This document shows positions 7,779 through 15,410 of a stretch of 64,000 nt of DNA, piece after piece (position 1 is the first letter of the stretch; each line of letters starts with the position of its first letter). Source of the stretch: an uncultured Lachnospiraceae bacterium (lineage in GTDB: Bacteria; Bacillota; Clostridia; Lachnospirales; Lachnospiraceae). The notes beneath the pieces are model-generated. The model ran no database searches and was not told where the DNA came from. It saw only the letters and a list, made by a program, of their open reading frames with translations. The stretch covers positions 1 to 64,000 of the forward strand of contig CANQYY010000005.1 of the NCBI GenBank assembly GCA_947628225.1. The letters are read 5' to 3'. A program made the translations under genes and the position numbers.

Positions 7779-7818
7779 GTTTCTTTGTCCATATGGACTT
7801 ATCACTGCTTTTTGTCTT
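7745..7818 (-). ncRNA. antisense antitoxin RNA (RNAII-like)
   Basis: A minus-strand promoter with TTGCAA (7847-7852) and TATAAT (7824-7829), exactly 17 bases apart, starts an RNA near 7817 that runs into the shared terminator. Its 5' part is the reverse complement of ATATGGA-C-TTATCACTGCTTTTT (7791-7813). The toxin gene has the same string with one extra base at 7605-7628, including its ATG. The RNA can therefore pair with the toxin translation start as well as the terminator, the pairing plan known for the pAD1 par system. The exact 3' end is estimated. Confidence 0.65.
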
Positions 7819-7949
7819 TCGACATTATAGCATATGCAATTCCAAATTGCAACATACATTTTTCATCGGATGATCTGTGTACACCAAAATCAGAGAATCA
7901 AAATCCATTGTAACTCTACAAACGGCTTACAATAGTTAAAAAATCAGGA

Positions 7950-7978
7950 TTGACATTCCACATGGAATTAACTAATAT
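7950..7978 (+). promoter_or_regulatory. promoter with dyad operator in the spacer, copy 2
   Basis: TTGACA (starting near 7950) and TAATAT are 17 bases apart, and the spacer carries the same ATTCCA-CA-TGGAAT dyad as copy 1 at 6356. It lies about 60 bases before the TIM-barrel gene and should drive it. The dyad would be covered by a bound repressor. Confidence 0.6.
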
Positions 7979-8035
7979 TATATCGAAACTTCAAAGAAAC
8001 TGGAATGCGCCAAAGCAGGTTTTGAGGGGGAAATT

Positions 8036-8848
8036 ATGTATAAAATATTATGCTCGACAGGAGCATTGTTAGGAAAAACTAAGGATAGAGATTATAAATT
8101 ATTAAAGGATTTATCACAGCAACTGACTTGTGACGGTTTTGAATTTATGATGTATAGCTCCTGGTATGATGAAGTGGAGGCATTGATCGGGAGATTAAAG
8201 GAAATGCAATTGTGTATTCCTGTTATGCATTGTGAAAAGCACCTGGGAGAGGCAATCAGCAAGGGTGAATTTGATGAGGCATATCGGAAATTTGATATAA
8301 ATTGTCATATCGCAAGAGAGGCAGGCGCAGAAAGCATAGTAGTTCATTTGTGGGATGGTATTACGTCGGATGCACATTTTGAGAACAATATTAATGCGTA
8401 TAGTCAACTTAAGGATATAGCAGATCAATATGGGGTAAAGATATGGATTGAAAACGTAGTGTGTAATCAGGAAGACCCGATGAAACATTGGTGTGAATTG
8501 TACAGGCAATTTCCGGATATCCAGTTTGTATTTGATACAAAAATGGCATCATTTCATAGTCAAATGGAGTTATTGTATGAGCAGGAATATCAGTGGTTGT
8601 GGAAAGATAAACACATCGCACATTACCATATAAATGACTATGGCGGTCAATACAAAGAATGGGATAAACTCCGTTCCCTTCCAATTGGACAGGGAAATAT
8701 TGATTTTGATAAATTTTTTGCGTTTATTAACCAAATTGGATACAGAGGTACTTTTACTGTGGAATCAACCGCATTTGACCGTAATGGTGTGATTAATATA
8801 GATATGTTGAATCAACAGTTTACATTTATCCGAAATGCGATAGATTAA
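8036..8848 (+). CDS. sugar phosphate isomerase/epimerase-like TIM-barrel protein
   Basis: A 270-residue cytoplasmic protein of the xylose isomerase-like TIM-barrel/AP endonuclease 2 family. Family-like metal ligands are visible as E in KIWIENV, D in FVFDTKMA, H and D in AHYHINDYGG, and E in TFTVESTA. Members isomerise or epimerise sugars or sugar acids; the substrate is unknown. GAGGGGG lies before the start at 8036. The gene is monocistronic, with its own dyad-containing promoter, and seems inducible. Confidence 0.75.
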   Translation: MYKILCSTGALLGKTKDRDYKLLKDLSQQLTCDGFEFMMYSSWYDEVEALIGRLKEMQLCIPVMHCEKHLGEAISKGEFDEAYRKFDINCHIAREAGAESIVVHLWDGITSDAHFENNINAYSQLKDIADQYGVKIWIENVVCNQEDPMKHWCELYRQFPDIQFVFDTKMASFHSQMELLYEQEYQWLWKDKHIAHYHINDYGGQYKEWDKLRSLPIGQGNIDFDKFFAFINQIGYRGTFTVESTAFDRNGVINIDMLNQQFTFIRNAID

Positions 8849-8952
8849 ATTTTTATGGAGTAACCGCGCGGCAAACGATACATCCTTGCTAAACGGCGGC
8901 TTTGGACATTTTTACCAATATACAAGGCGATAGATTTTGTACAATTCCTCCT

Positions 8953-8981
8953 TTGACAATACCGATTGTTTTGAGTATAAT
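8953..8981 (+). promoter_or_regulatory. consensus promoter upstream of the MATE gene
   Basis: TTGACA (8953-8958) and TATAAT (8976-8981) match the consensus exactly with 17-base spacing. A dyad ACAAT-accg-ATTGT (8956-8969) overlaps the -35 element and could bind a repressor. The expected start of transcription is about 8988, the first base of the hairpin described next. Confidence 0.75.
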
Positions 8982-8987
8982 ATAAAT

Positions 8988-9041
8988 AACGTGTGGCACT
9001 CAATGCGTAAATCCAGTTGAGCGCCGCACGTTTATTTTTTT
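8988..9041 (+). terminator. leader terminator/attenuator in front of the MATE gene
   Basis: Arms 8988-9003 and 9017-9032 form a 16-bp stem with one mismatch and one wobble, followed by TTTATTTTTTT. It begins where the promoter at 8953 should start, so most transcripts would end within about 55 nt unless something prevents termination. The remaining leader to the MATE start is about 130 bases with no other gene. Confidence 0.65.
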
Positions 9042-9174
9042 GGAAAAAGAGAGGAAAATTCTGCAAATCAGGTTTTCTGCATGGAGAGATTTTTAGCGTG
9101 TGGACATTCGGTATAAGATAACGGCTGCCGGAGGCCGCGCACTATTTTATTCTCAGAAAAGAAATGGAGGAAAT

Positions 9175-10584
9175 ATGGAAATGGAAGCAAATCATTATTT
9201 GGGGAATGAGCGTATCGGCAAACTTATGGGTCAGTACGCCATTCCCTGTATCATCTCACTTTTAGTCGGAGCATTATATAATATTGTAGATCAAATCTTT
9301 ATAGCGAATGCCAGTTATCTTGGCTCTTTTGGCAATGCGGCAAATACGGTGGTTTTTCCGCTTACTGTAATCGCTTTAGCCATAGCTGTCATGGTTGGCG
9401 ATGGCTGCTGCGCGTTTGTTAGTCTGAGCCTTGGCAAAAAAGAAATTGCAGACGCAAAAAAGAGTGTCGGCAATTCCGTCGTCGCCGTCATTGCCGGCAG
9501 TGTAATTCTTTCCGCAATTTATCTGATTTTTAATCGTCCGATTATTACGATGTTCGGGGCGACGGTCAATGCAGAAACGTTCCGTTATTCTGAGGAGTAT
9601 TTTTTCTGGATAGCGCTTGGGATTCCCTTCTATATGTTTGGTCAGGCTATGAATCCAATTATCCGGGCAGATGGGTCGCCTAAATTTGCCATGATTTCCA
9701 CCTTGCTTGGCGCTGCTATGAATATTGTCCTTGACCCCATTTTTATTTTCCTGTTCAAATGGGGAATGATGGGGGCCGCGGCGGCAACGGTGATTGGACA
9801 GGTGGCAACGGCATTTTTGGCGCTTTGGTACCTTTGTCATATGAAGCTGGTCAAACCGGCGAAAGGCGATTTTCGCATAGATTGGCACATTGTCGGAAAA
9901 ACGCTGCTGCTTGGTATTACCAGTTTCCTTTCACAGATTTCTTTAGTTGCCGCCATGGCTGCTATTAACAATATGATTCGCAGGTACGGCGCGCTGGATA
10001 CCGTATTCGGTCAGGAGCAGTACGCCCAGATTCCTATGGCAGTGGTGGGAATCGTAATGAAGTTTTTTCAAATTGTAATCTCTATTGTTGTGGGGATGGC
10101 GGCGGGATGTATTCCCATTGCCGGTTACAATATGGGGGCGAATTTAAAAATCCGGGTCCGGAGTCTATTTACCCGCCTCCTCATTGCAGAAGCCGCCGTA
10201 GGAGTTATAGCATTTGTCATGGTAGAACTGTTTCCGAGAGCTCTTATCGGCATATTTGGCGCGTCCAACGAAAGCGCCTATTATACTGCATTTGCTCTTA
10301 AATCTTTTCGTATTTATCTGTGTATGGTAATTTTTGCCTGCGTCAACAAAGGGTGTTTCATCTTTTTGCAGGCCATGGGCAAGGCGGCTGCGTCAACCAT
10401 GCTTTCTATGATCCGCGAGGTTGTCTTTGGCGTGGGATTTGCTCTCTTGCTTCCGCTGTTTTGGGGGTTGGATGGGGTACTGTATTCCATGCCGGTGTCC
10501 GATATCCTGACCTTTGCCGTTGCCATTATCCTGATTGTGCGAACCTATAGGGAGTTGGGGAAAAAGCAAGCTGCCTGGGAGTGA
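9175..10584 (+). CDS. MATE family efflux transporter
   Basis: A 469-residue membrane transporter of the multidrug and toxic compound extrusion family, exporting drugs or metabolites in exchange for Na+ or H+. About twelve membrane segments are visible in two similar halves. The family's N-terminal motif region (GQYAIPCIISLLVGALYNIVDQIF) is intact and length is normal. ATGGAGG before 9175 supports this start; a GTG frame from 9100 lacks a ribosome site. It seems monocistronic, with a promoter-terminator leader that may make expression conditional. Confidence 0.88.
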   Translation: MEMEANHYLGNERIGKLMGQYAIPCIISLLVGALYNIVDQIFIANASYLGSFGNAANTVVFPLTVIALAIAVMVGDGCCAFVSLSLGKKEIADAKKSVGNSVVAVIAGSVILSAIYLIFNRPIITMFGATVNAETFRYSEEYFFWIALGIPFYMFGQAMNPIIRADGSPKFAMISTLLGAAMNIVLDPIFIFLFKWGMMGAAAATVIGQVATAFLALWYLCHMKLVKPAKGDFRIDWHIVGKTLLLGITSFLSQISLVAAMAAINNMIRRYGALDTVFGQEQYAQIPMAVVGIVMKFFQIVISIVVGMAAGCIPIAGYNMGANLKIRVRSLFTRLLIAEAAVGVIAFVMVELFPRALIGIFGASNESAYYTAFALKSFRIYLCMVIFACVNKGCFIFLQAMGKAAASTMLSMIREVVFGVGFALLLPLFWGLDGVLYSMPVSDILTFAVAIILIVRTYRELGKKQAAWE

Positions 10585-10606
10585 AATTTTTGTAAAGGCG
10601 CAAAAA

Positions 10607-10635
10607 TTGACACTAGGTTAGAATAGGGCTATAAT
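10607..10635 (+). promoter_or_regulatory. consensus promoter upstream of the 10,809 gene
   Basis: TTGACA (10607-10612) and TATAAT (10630-10635) with exact 17-base spacing. The leader to the next gene is about 165 bases and has a small GCGTC/GACGC stem followed by a run of A, but no strong terminator. Confidence 0.7.
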
Positions 10636-10808
10636 AATGCTGATATGGAAACTGGATGTAATTTTTCTGGTTGCGTCGATTGAAAAACGGACTATCCTGA
10701 CGCTATAAAAAAAGAGGGCGTATTTTCCGCTGAGGGTTTGAATAAATGAAAGGAAAGGGTTTTGTCCGGATGATGAATGTTTGAAAATCCGAGAGGAGAT
10801 GGATTATA

Positions 10809-11675
10809 ATGGATATTGATGAAGAAAGATTACTATATGATATAAAATTGCAAGATGATATAAAATTGGAGGATGCCCCTTTTTGTCGATTAATGAAGGA
10901 ATTTGCCGGTACCCAACCTACTACAGTTCATTATGAAAATGTTGAATTTGAAAATAGCGGATTTGCAAAAAATGTTTATAAAATTCTTCATTGGAATGAA
11001 CAGAGGTATGATGTGATTAATTCGTTTTGGACTACTTTTTCGTGGGCGATGCATTTTAAATTTAAATATCCTATCAAAGAAGCAGGCAATGTTGGAATTT
11101 ATAAATCCCATAACAAAACATATGATATTCCTTCTTTTCCTGAGAAATATATTGGAGGAGATAAAGTTATTAAAGAGCAGGTGTCGGTTCTAATTAACGA
11201 TATTCCGGATATTGAAGAATTTTCTGCTCTTTGTCACTGTGTTGCCAATTTTATGCCCTGCCCTGAGTCAAACTATTCTTTTAATAAAATTAAATATCGT
11301 TTGTGTAATGTGAAAGATTATTTGCCGTTAATGATAAATAAAATTCAAAAATGTATTGATGATAACGAAGAAATAGAAATAATTGACAATAACGAAGAAA
11401 TAAGAATTGACAATAAAGAGATTAAAGCTTGGCACCAATGGTTTATTGACAATAGAGAAAAATACAGTTTAGAACCATATTATGATGTTATAGAAAAAGG
11501 CAAAACAAGTTGCATTAAAGGTATTCCATTTTTTACAGCACAGTCGCTGAAGCAACCCTTACCAAACTCGTACGAAGAGGTAAAGGAGTGTCTGGCGGAG
11601 ATGTTGGCGCGGATAAAACGTAGGGCAGCTTTAATGCTGGAAAATATAATAAAGGGGCAAAGAACAGTTAATTAG
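10809..11675 (+). CDS. hypothetical protein, AT-rich gene
   Basis: A 288-residue soluble protein that I cannot assign to a named family. The N-terminus is strongly acidic, the middle contains a duplicated acidic stretch (DDNEEIEIIDNNEEIRIDNKE), and the C-terminal part has a WHQWFIDNREKYSLEPYY segment followed by a basic helix. There is no signal peptide or membrane span. The gene is clearly more AT rich than the metabolic genes, suggesting a foreign origin. It has a consensus promoter of its own, and the small cupin gene follows after 38 bases. Confidence 0.7.
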   Translation: MDIDEERLLYDIKLQDDIKLEDAPFCRLMKEFAGTQPTTVHYENVEFENSGFAKNVYKILHWNEQRYDVINSFWTTFSWAMHFKFKYPIKEAGNVGIYKSHNKTYDIPSFPEKYIGGDKVIKEQVSVLINDIPDIEEFSALCHCVANFMPCPESNYSFNKIKYRLCNVKDYLPLMINKIQKCIDDNEEIEIIDNNEEIRIDNKEIKAWHQWFIDNREKYSLEPYYDVIEKGKTSCIKGIPFFTAQSLKQPLPNSYEEVKECLAEMLARIKRRAALMLENIIKGQRTVN

Positions 11676-11713
11676 TGTCGATGCAGCCGGCGGCCGAAAA
11701 ACAGGAGGATATT

Positions 11714-12043
11714 ATGAAGTTAGATTTTAACAAGTTACAAGAGGAAAGAATACCTGAATTTAAGGGAGGAACCGGAGAAACGATTGCCAGAATGCATGTG
11801 GATGAACTGGGGAAAATAATGTATGGCAAACTGCCGGCCGGCTCAACAATCGGTTATCACAGGCACGAAACAAACAGCGAGATTATTTTTATCCTGGATG
11901 GCACGGCAAAGTGTCTGTATGATGATGGAGAGGAACATCTTGTGAAAGGGGACTGCCATTATTGCCCGAAAGGTCACAGCCATAGCCTTATCAATGCGGG
12001 TAAGGATGAACTTGTATTTTTTGCGGTTGTACCGGAACAGTAG
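11714..12043 (+). CDS. small cupin-domain protein
   Basis: A 109-residue single-domain cupin (double-stranded beta-helix). Motif 1 is seen as GYHRHETNSEIIFILDG with metal-binding His and Glu, and motif 2 as HYCPKGHSHSLIN. Such proteins bind a metal and a small ligand; the ligand is unknown. ACAGGAGG lies 7 bases before the ATG at 11714, so the earlier in-frame GTG at 11675 is not used. Its GC content is higher than that of the preceding gene. Confidence 0.85.
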   Translation: MKLDFNKLQEERIPEFKGGTGETIARMHVDELGKIMYGKLPAGSTIGYHRHETNSEIIFILDGTAKCLYDDGEEHLVKGDCHYCPKGHSHSLINAGKDELVFFAVVPEQ

Positions 12044-12103
12044 ATGATTTTTTTATATTAAGGGATAAAAATTCAGTCATCCAAAAGTGCGAGAGGGAGA
12101 AAG

Positions 12104-13129
12104 ATGAGGGATAATATGAGGAGGAAGAAAGGATTATTGTGCTTCCTTGCGGCGCTATGCGCAGCATTTATTATATGCGGCTGCAGCGGGGGCATAGAGA
12201 GCGCGGATTATCACGATCCTGCCGGCGCTGAAACGGAAGAAAGTAAGCGGGGCCCGGCTGATGATGGGAAATTAACCCAGTCAGAATCCGTCAATTCTTT
12301 AGGGGATATACCGGATTATTCGGGGAATCCCTATGTCAGCCTCCATGCCGGACAGCCGGATTTTTCCGCTAAGGACAAAAAGAAAACGAAAGCATTTGAA
12401 ACGTACAGCAAATTAGATTCCTTAGGCAGATGCGGAGCGGCCTATGCCAATATCTGTCCGGAGATTATGCCCACCAAAGAGAGGGGGAGCATAGGGAAGA
12501 TTAAGCCGAGCGGATGGCATACCGTGAAATACAATGATTTGATAGACGGAAATTATCTTTACAACCGCTGCCACCTGATTGGGTATCAGCTTGCGGGAGA
12601 AAATGCCAACGAAAAGAACCTGATTACGGGAACCCGTTATCTGAACGTGGAGGGAATGCTTCCGTTTGAAGATATGGTCACGGAATATGTAAAAAAGACG
12701 GGCAATCATGTTTTGTACCGTGTGACGCCTGTTTTTCAGGGGAAAAATCTTGTGGCTTCCGGCGTGGAAATGGAGGCATGGTCTGTGGAAGACAGCGGAT
12801 CCGGGATTTGCTTCCATGTGTATTGTTATAACGTGCAGCCCGGTATTGAGATTGATTATGCAAGCGGAGAAAACAGAGAGGCAGCACAAAACTCAAAGGA
12901 TAACGCTAATCAAAAAAATCAGGACCATTCTTCCGGTTCGCTCCCAAAGGAGAAAAAAGTGGCAGAATATGTCCTGAATACCAATACAAAGCGGATTCAT
13001 CTGCCAACATGCTCCGGCGTCAGCGACATGAAAGCGCAGAACAGGAAAAAATGCAAGGCAGCCATCAGTGAATTAAAATCAAAAGGCTATACGCCATGCG
13101 GAAACTGCCTTGCAGCTTACAGAAACTGA
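12104..13129 (+). CDS. secreted DNA/RNA non-specific endonuclease lipoprotein
   Basis: A 341-residue exported nuclease. A signal peptide ends at a lipobox-like ICGC, so the mature protein would be lipid-anchored at about C27. The nuclease region (about residues 80-245) contains YNRCHLIGYQLAGENANEKNL, matching the (D/N)R-HL catalytic His and metal-binding Asn of the EndA/NucA family that degrades external DNA. After a low-complexity linker rich in N, Q, K and S, the C-terminal 60 residues carry a cysteine motif (LPTCSGV ... PCGNC) like a small zinc-binding domain. GAGGGAG precedes the start. Confidence 0.83.
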   Translation: MRDNMRRKKGLLCFLAALCAAFIICGCSGGIESADYHDPAGAETEESKRGPADDGKLTQSESVNSLGDIPDYSGNPYVSLHAGQPDFSAKDKKKTKAFETYSKLDSLGRCGAAYANICPEIMPTKERGSIGKIKPSGWHTVKYNDLIDGNYLYNRCHLIGYQLAGENANEKNLITGTRYLNVEGMLPFEDMVTEYVKKTGNHVLYRVTPVFQGKNLVASGVEMEAWSVEDSGSGICFHVYCYNVQPGIEIDYASGENREAAQNSKDNANQKNQDHSSGSLPKEKKVAEYVLNTNTKRIHLPTCSGVSDMKAQNRKKCKAAISELKSKGYTPCGNCLAAYRN

Positions 13130-13164
13130 AAAAGTCATTATTTGTGTAGAAACGGGTGAACAGT

Positions 13165-13569
13165 ATGGAGAAGAAAACAAAGACGGATAAAGACTATGTG
13201 GCCTTTTATAAAAGTATTATTGAACAGGACAGATGTCCGGTCGTGATTTGCAACCTGGCGCATGAGATCATATATATGAATCCTGCCTCCATAAAGAATT
13301 ATGAAAAACGGGGCGGCGCGAAACTGATTGGAAAAAGCCTTTTGGACTGTCACTCTCCGGAGTCAGGGGAAAAGATTGAGCGGGTGCTGGAATGGTTTAT
13401 GGAGTCAGAAGAGCACAACATCGTCTATACTTTTCATAATGAAAAGCTGAATAAAGATGTCTATATGGTGGCATTGCGCGACAATGGCAGACTGATCGGT
13501 TATTATGAGAAGCATGAATGCCGAAATGCGGAAAGCATGGAGATGTATGATTTTGGAAACAAAATGTAA
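13165..13569 (+). CDS. PAS-domain protein
   Basis: A 134-residue cytoplasmic protein consisting mostly of one PAS-like sensory domain (CPVVICNLAHEIIYMNPASIKNYEKRGG ... ALRDNGRLIGYYEK). No output domain is attached, so it may act as a separate sensor partner or be a heme or ligand sensor. The ribosome site is weak; ATG at 13165 is chosen over GTG at 13156. It follows the nuclease gene by 35 bases on the same strand and could be co-transcribed. Confidence 0.7.
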   Translation: MEKKTKTDKDYVAFYKSIIEQDRCPVVICNLAHEIIYMNPASIKNYEKRGGAKLIGKSLLDCHSPESGEKIERVLEWFMESEEHNIVYTFHNEKLNKDVYMVALRDNGRLIGYYEKHECRNAESMEMYDFGNKM

Positions 13570-13713
13570 TGCGATATTGGCAAAAAAACAGGAGAGGCGT
13601 TTTAGGCAACGCCGGATAGGGAAGTTTTTAGGGGTACGGTGCAACTCAGTAAAAGGGGTTATGCTTTAACTACTTTTGACACACAAGTTTGAAATAATGT
13701 CTACATATAGTTG

Positions 13714-13742
13714 TTGCTATTTTCAAAACCGCATAGTATAAT
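13714..13742 (+). promoter_or_regulatory. promoter of the AbiE operon
   Basis: TTGCTA (13714-13719) and TATAAT (13737-13742) are 17 bases apart. Transcription would start near 13749, downstream of an ATG at 13745, which argues that translation begins at the TTG at 13790. Confidence 0.6.
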
Positions 13743-13789
13743 AATTGCATACATTATTTATTTTTTGCGTGTGGAAAGTTGGTGTCTGT

Positions 13790-14395
13790 TTGAGTAAAAA
13801 AGAAATTTTAAAAACGGTAATTGAAAATAACGGCGGCATTGCAAAAACTTCAGATTTTGCCGCTAATGGGATAAATAAATACGAGGTGGCGGCATTTTGT
13901 AAAGAAGGATTCATTGAAAGAATTCGCAGAGGATTTTATCAGCTCCCCCAAAGTAAAAGTATTACAGAAGAACAGCTCATACGGGAGTTTCTTCCGCAAG
14001 GGGTTATTTGTGTGGAGTCTGCTTTGTTTCACTATGGGTATAGTGATTTTTCTCCTCGTGAATGGTCGATTGCTGTGCCGAGAACAGCGTCCCGCACCGT
14101 AAAGAACATTGAAGAATTTCCGATGAAAGCTTACTATATTCAAAAGGAATTTTTAAATCTGGGTAAGTCCACAGGCAATTTTAACGGTGTAATATTGCCT
14201 GTGTATGACCGTGAGCGAACAATATGCGATTGTTTTAAGTACCGCACAAAACTTGACAACGAAGTTTTTAATAAGGCTGTCAATGCCTATGCTGCTGATG
14301 AAAAAAAGAACCTTGCAAATTTGTCTAAATACGCAAAGGAAATGAAGGTTTATACAAAGGTAATGAATGTAATGGAGGTGCTGCTTAATGGCTGA
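13790..14395 (+). CDS. AbiEi-like antitoxin/transcriptional regulator
   Basis: A 201-residue protein of the AbiEi antitoxin type. The N-terminal winged helix (NGGIAKTSDFAANGINKYEVAAFCKEGFIERIRRGFYQLP) is the DNA-binding domain that autoregulates such operons. The C-terminal part contains the family's YDRERTICDCFKYR segment. It neutralises the toxin encoded by the next gene, with which it overlaps by 8 bases. The start is uncertain; TTG at 13790 fits the promoter position better than ATG at 13745. Confidence 0.8.
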   Translation: MSKKEILKTVIENNGGIAKTSDFAANGINKYEVAAFCKEGFIERIRRGFYQLPQSKSITEEQLIREFLPQGVICVESALFHYGYSDFSPREWSIAVPRTASRTVKNIEEFPMKAYYIQKEFLNLGKSTGNFNGVILPVYDRERTICDCFKYRTKLDNEVFNKAVNAYAADEKKNLANLSKYAKEMKVYTKVMNVMEVLLNG

Positions 14396-15284
14396 TATAG
14401 CTGCGTCCGTGCTGGCACGGCTCAAAAACAAAGCTGCTGAAAGCGGCAGAAGTTATCAGCTCTGTTTGCAACTCTTTTGCCAAGAGGAATTTTTGCGCCG
14501 TTTGGAAAAGTCCAAGTATGCTGAAAACCTTGTGCTGAAAGGCGGCTTGTTCCTCTATTCCCTTACTGACTTTGATAGCCGAGTAACGGTTGATGTAGAT
14601 TTTTTGCTTCAGCAAATACCTAATACACCAGAGCAGTTAAGAGGTATCCTTGAAGAAATTATAGCAGTTCATACCGGCAATGATTTTGTTACCTTTGAGA
14701 TAAAGGATGTTGCCCCTATTGCCGTTGTGAAGAAATATGCCGGTATAGGTGTATCAATAGTTGCTCGTATAAAAAACACACGCACACCGTTTGGCATTGA
14801 TTTCGGTGTTGGCGATGTCATTGTACCGAAGCAGGAAAAAAGAAAAATTCCCACTCAGCTTGATGATTTTGATGCTCCCACAGTAAATACATATTCTCTT
14901 GAAACAACCATTGCCGAAAAGATAGATGCAATCCTCAGCCTGATGGAATTTTCCAGTCGGATGAAAGACTACTACGATATTTATTATCTTGCTAATAAGT
15001 TTGATTTTGACGGTAAAGTGCTGACCGAAGCACTCAGAAAAACATTTACGAACCGTGAACACAATTTTACGGCAGAGCAATTTGAACGGGTTATGGGCTT
15101 TGATGATGATGTGGCAATGCAGAAGAAATGGAAAGCCTTTGTCCGTAAAATCGATACGAAAACGGATGATTACAGTACTGTACTGAGAACAATAAAAGCT
15201 TTCTTAACAAAATCGTTTACAGCAGCGGTCGGAGGTAAAGAATTTACTGAAAAATGGTCTGCCGCTAATGGCGAGTGGATGTAA
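14388..15284 (+). CDS. AbiEii-like nucleotidyltransferase toxin
   Basis: A 298-residue nucleotidyltransferase of the AbiEii type, the toxin of type IV-style phage-defence toxin-antitoxin pairs. Motifs in order are LVLKGGLFLYSL (about residues 44-55), VTVDVDFL with the catalytic acidic residues near 67, SLETTIAEKIDAI near 182, and SSRMKDYYDIYYL near 200. All core residues seem present. It overlaps the antitoxin gene and is followed by a strong terminator, so the pair forms a two-gene operon. Members transfer nucleotides to cellular acceptors such as tRNA. Confidence 0.85.
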   Translation: MADIAASVLARLKNKAAESGRSYQLCLQLFCQEEFLRRLEKSKYAENLVLKGGLFLYSLTDFDSRVTVDVDFLLQQIPNTPEQLRGILEEIIAVHTGNDFVTFEIKDVAPIAVVKKYAGIGVSIVARIKNTRTPFGIDFGVGDVIVPKQEKRKIPTQLDDFDAPTVNTYSLETTIAEKIDAILSLMEFSSRMKDYYDIYYLANKFDFDGKVLTEALRKTFTNREHNFTAEQFERVMGFDDDVAMQKKWKAFVRKIDTKTDDYSTVLRTIKAFLTKSFTAAVGGKEFTEKWSAANGEWM

Positions 15285-15330
15285 CAGGAGTTTATCGAGA
15301 TGAAGAAGGTGCGATTTTATTTTTGGCATA

Positions 15331-15376
15331 AAAAAGACAGCGTAAAAAACATTTCTGCTTTTTACACTGTCTTTTT
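15331..15376. terminator. bidirectional terminator between abiEii and the chemoreceptor pseudogene
   Basis: AAAAAGACAG-C-GTAAAAA (15331-15348) pairs with TTTTTAC-A-CTGTCTTTTT (15359-15376) with one mismatch. A/T tracts on both sides fit termination for both converging genes. Confidence 0.8.
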
Positions 15377-15410
15377 ACCTTTTTAGGCTCCTCCCGTTTC
15401 GGCATTACAA

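Noticed and set aside
9100-9174. GTG-initiated longer MATE protein
   Set aside because: No ribosome site precedes 9100 and the extra residues are not typical for the family; GGAGG precedes ATG at 9175.
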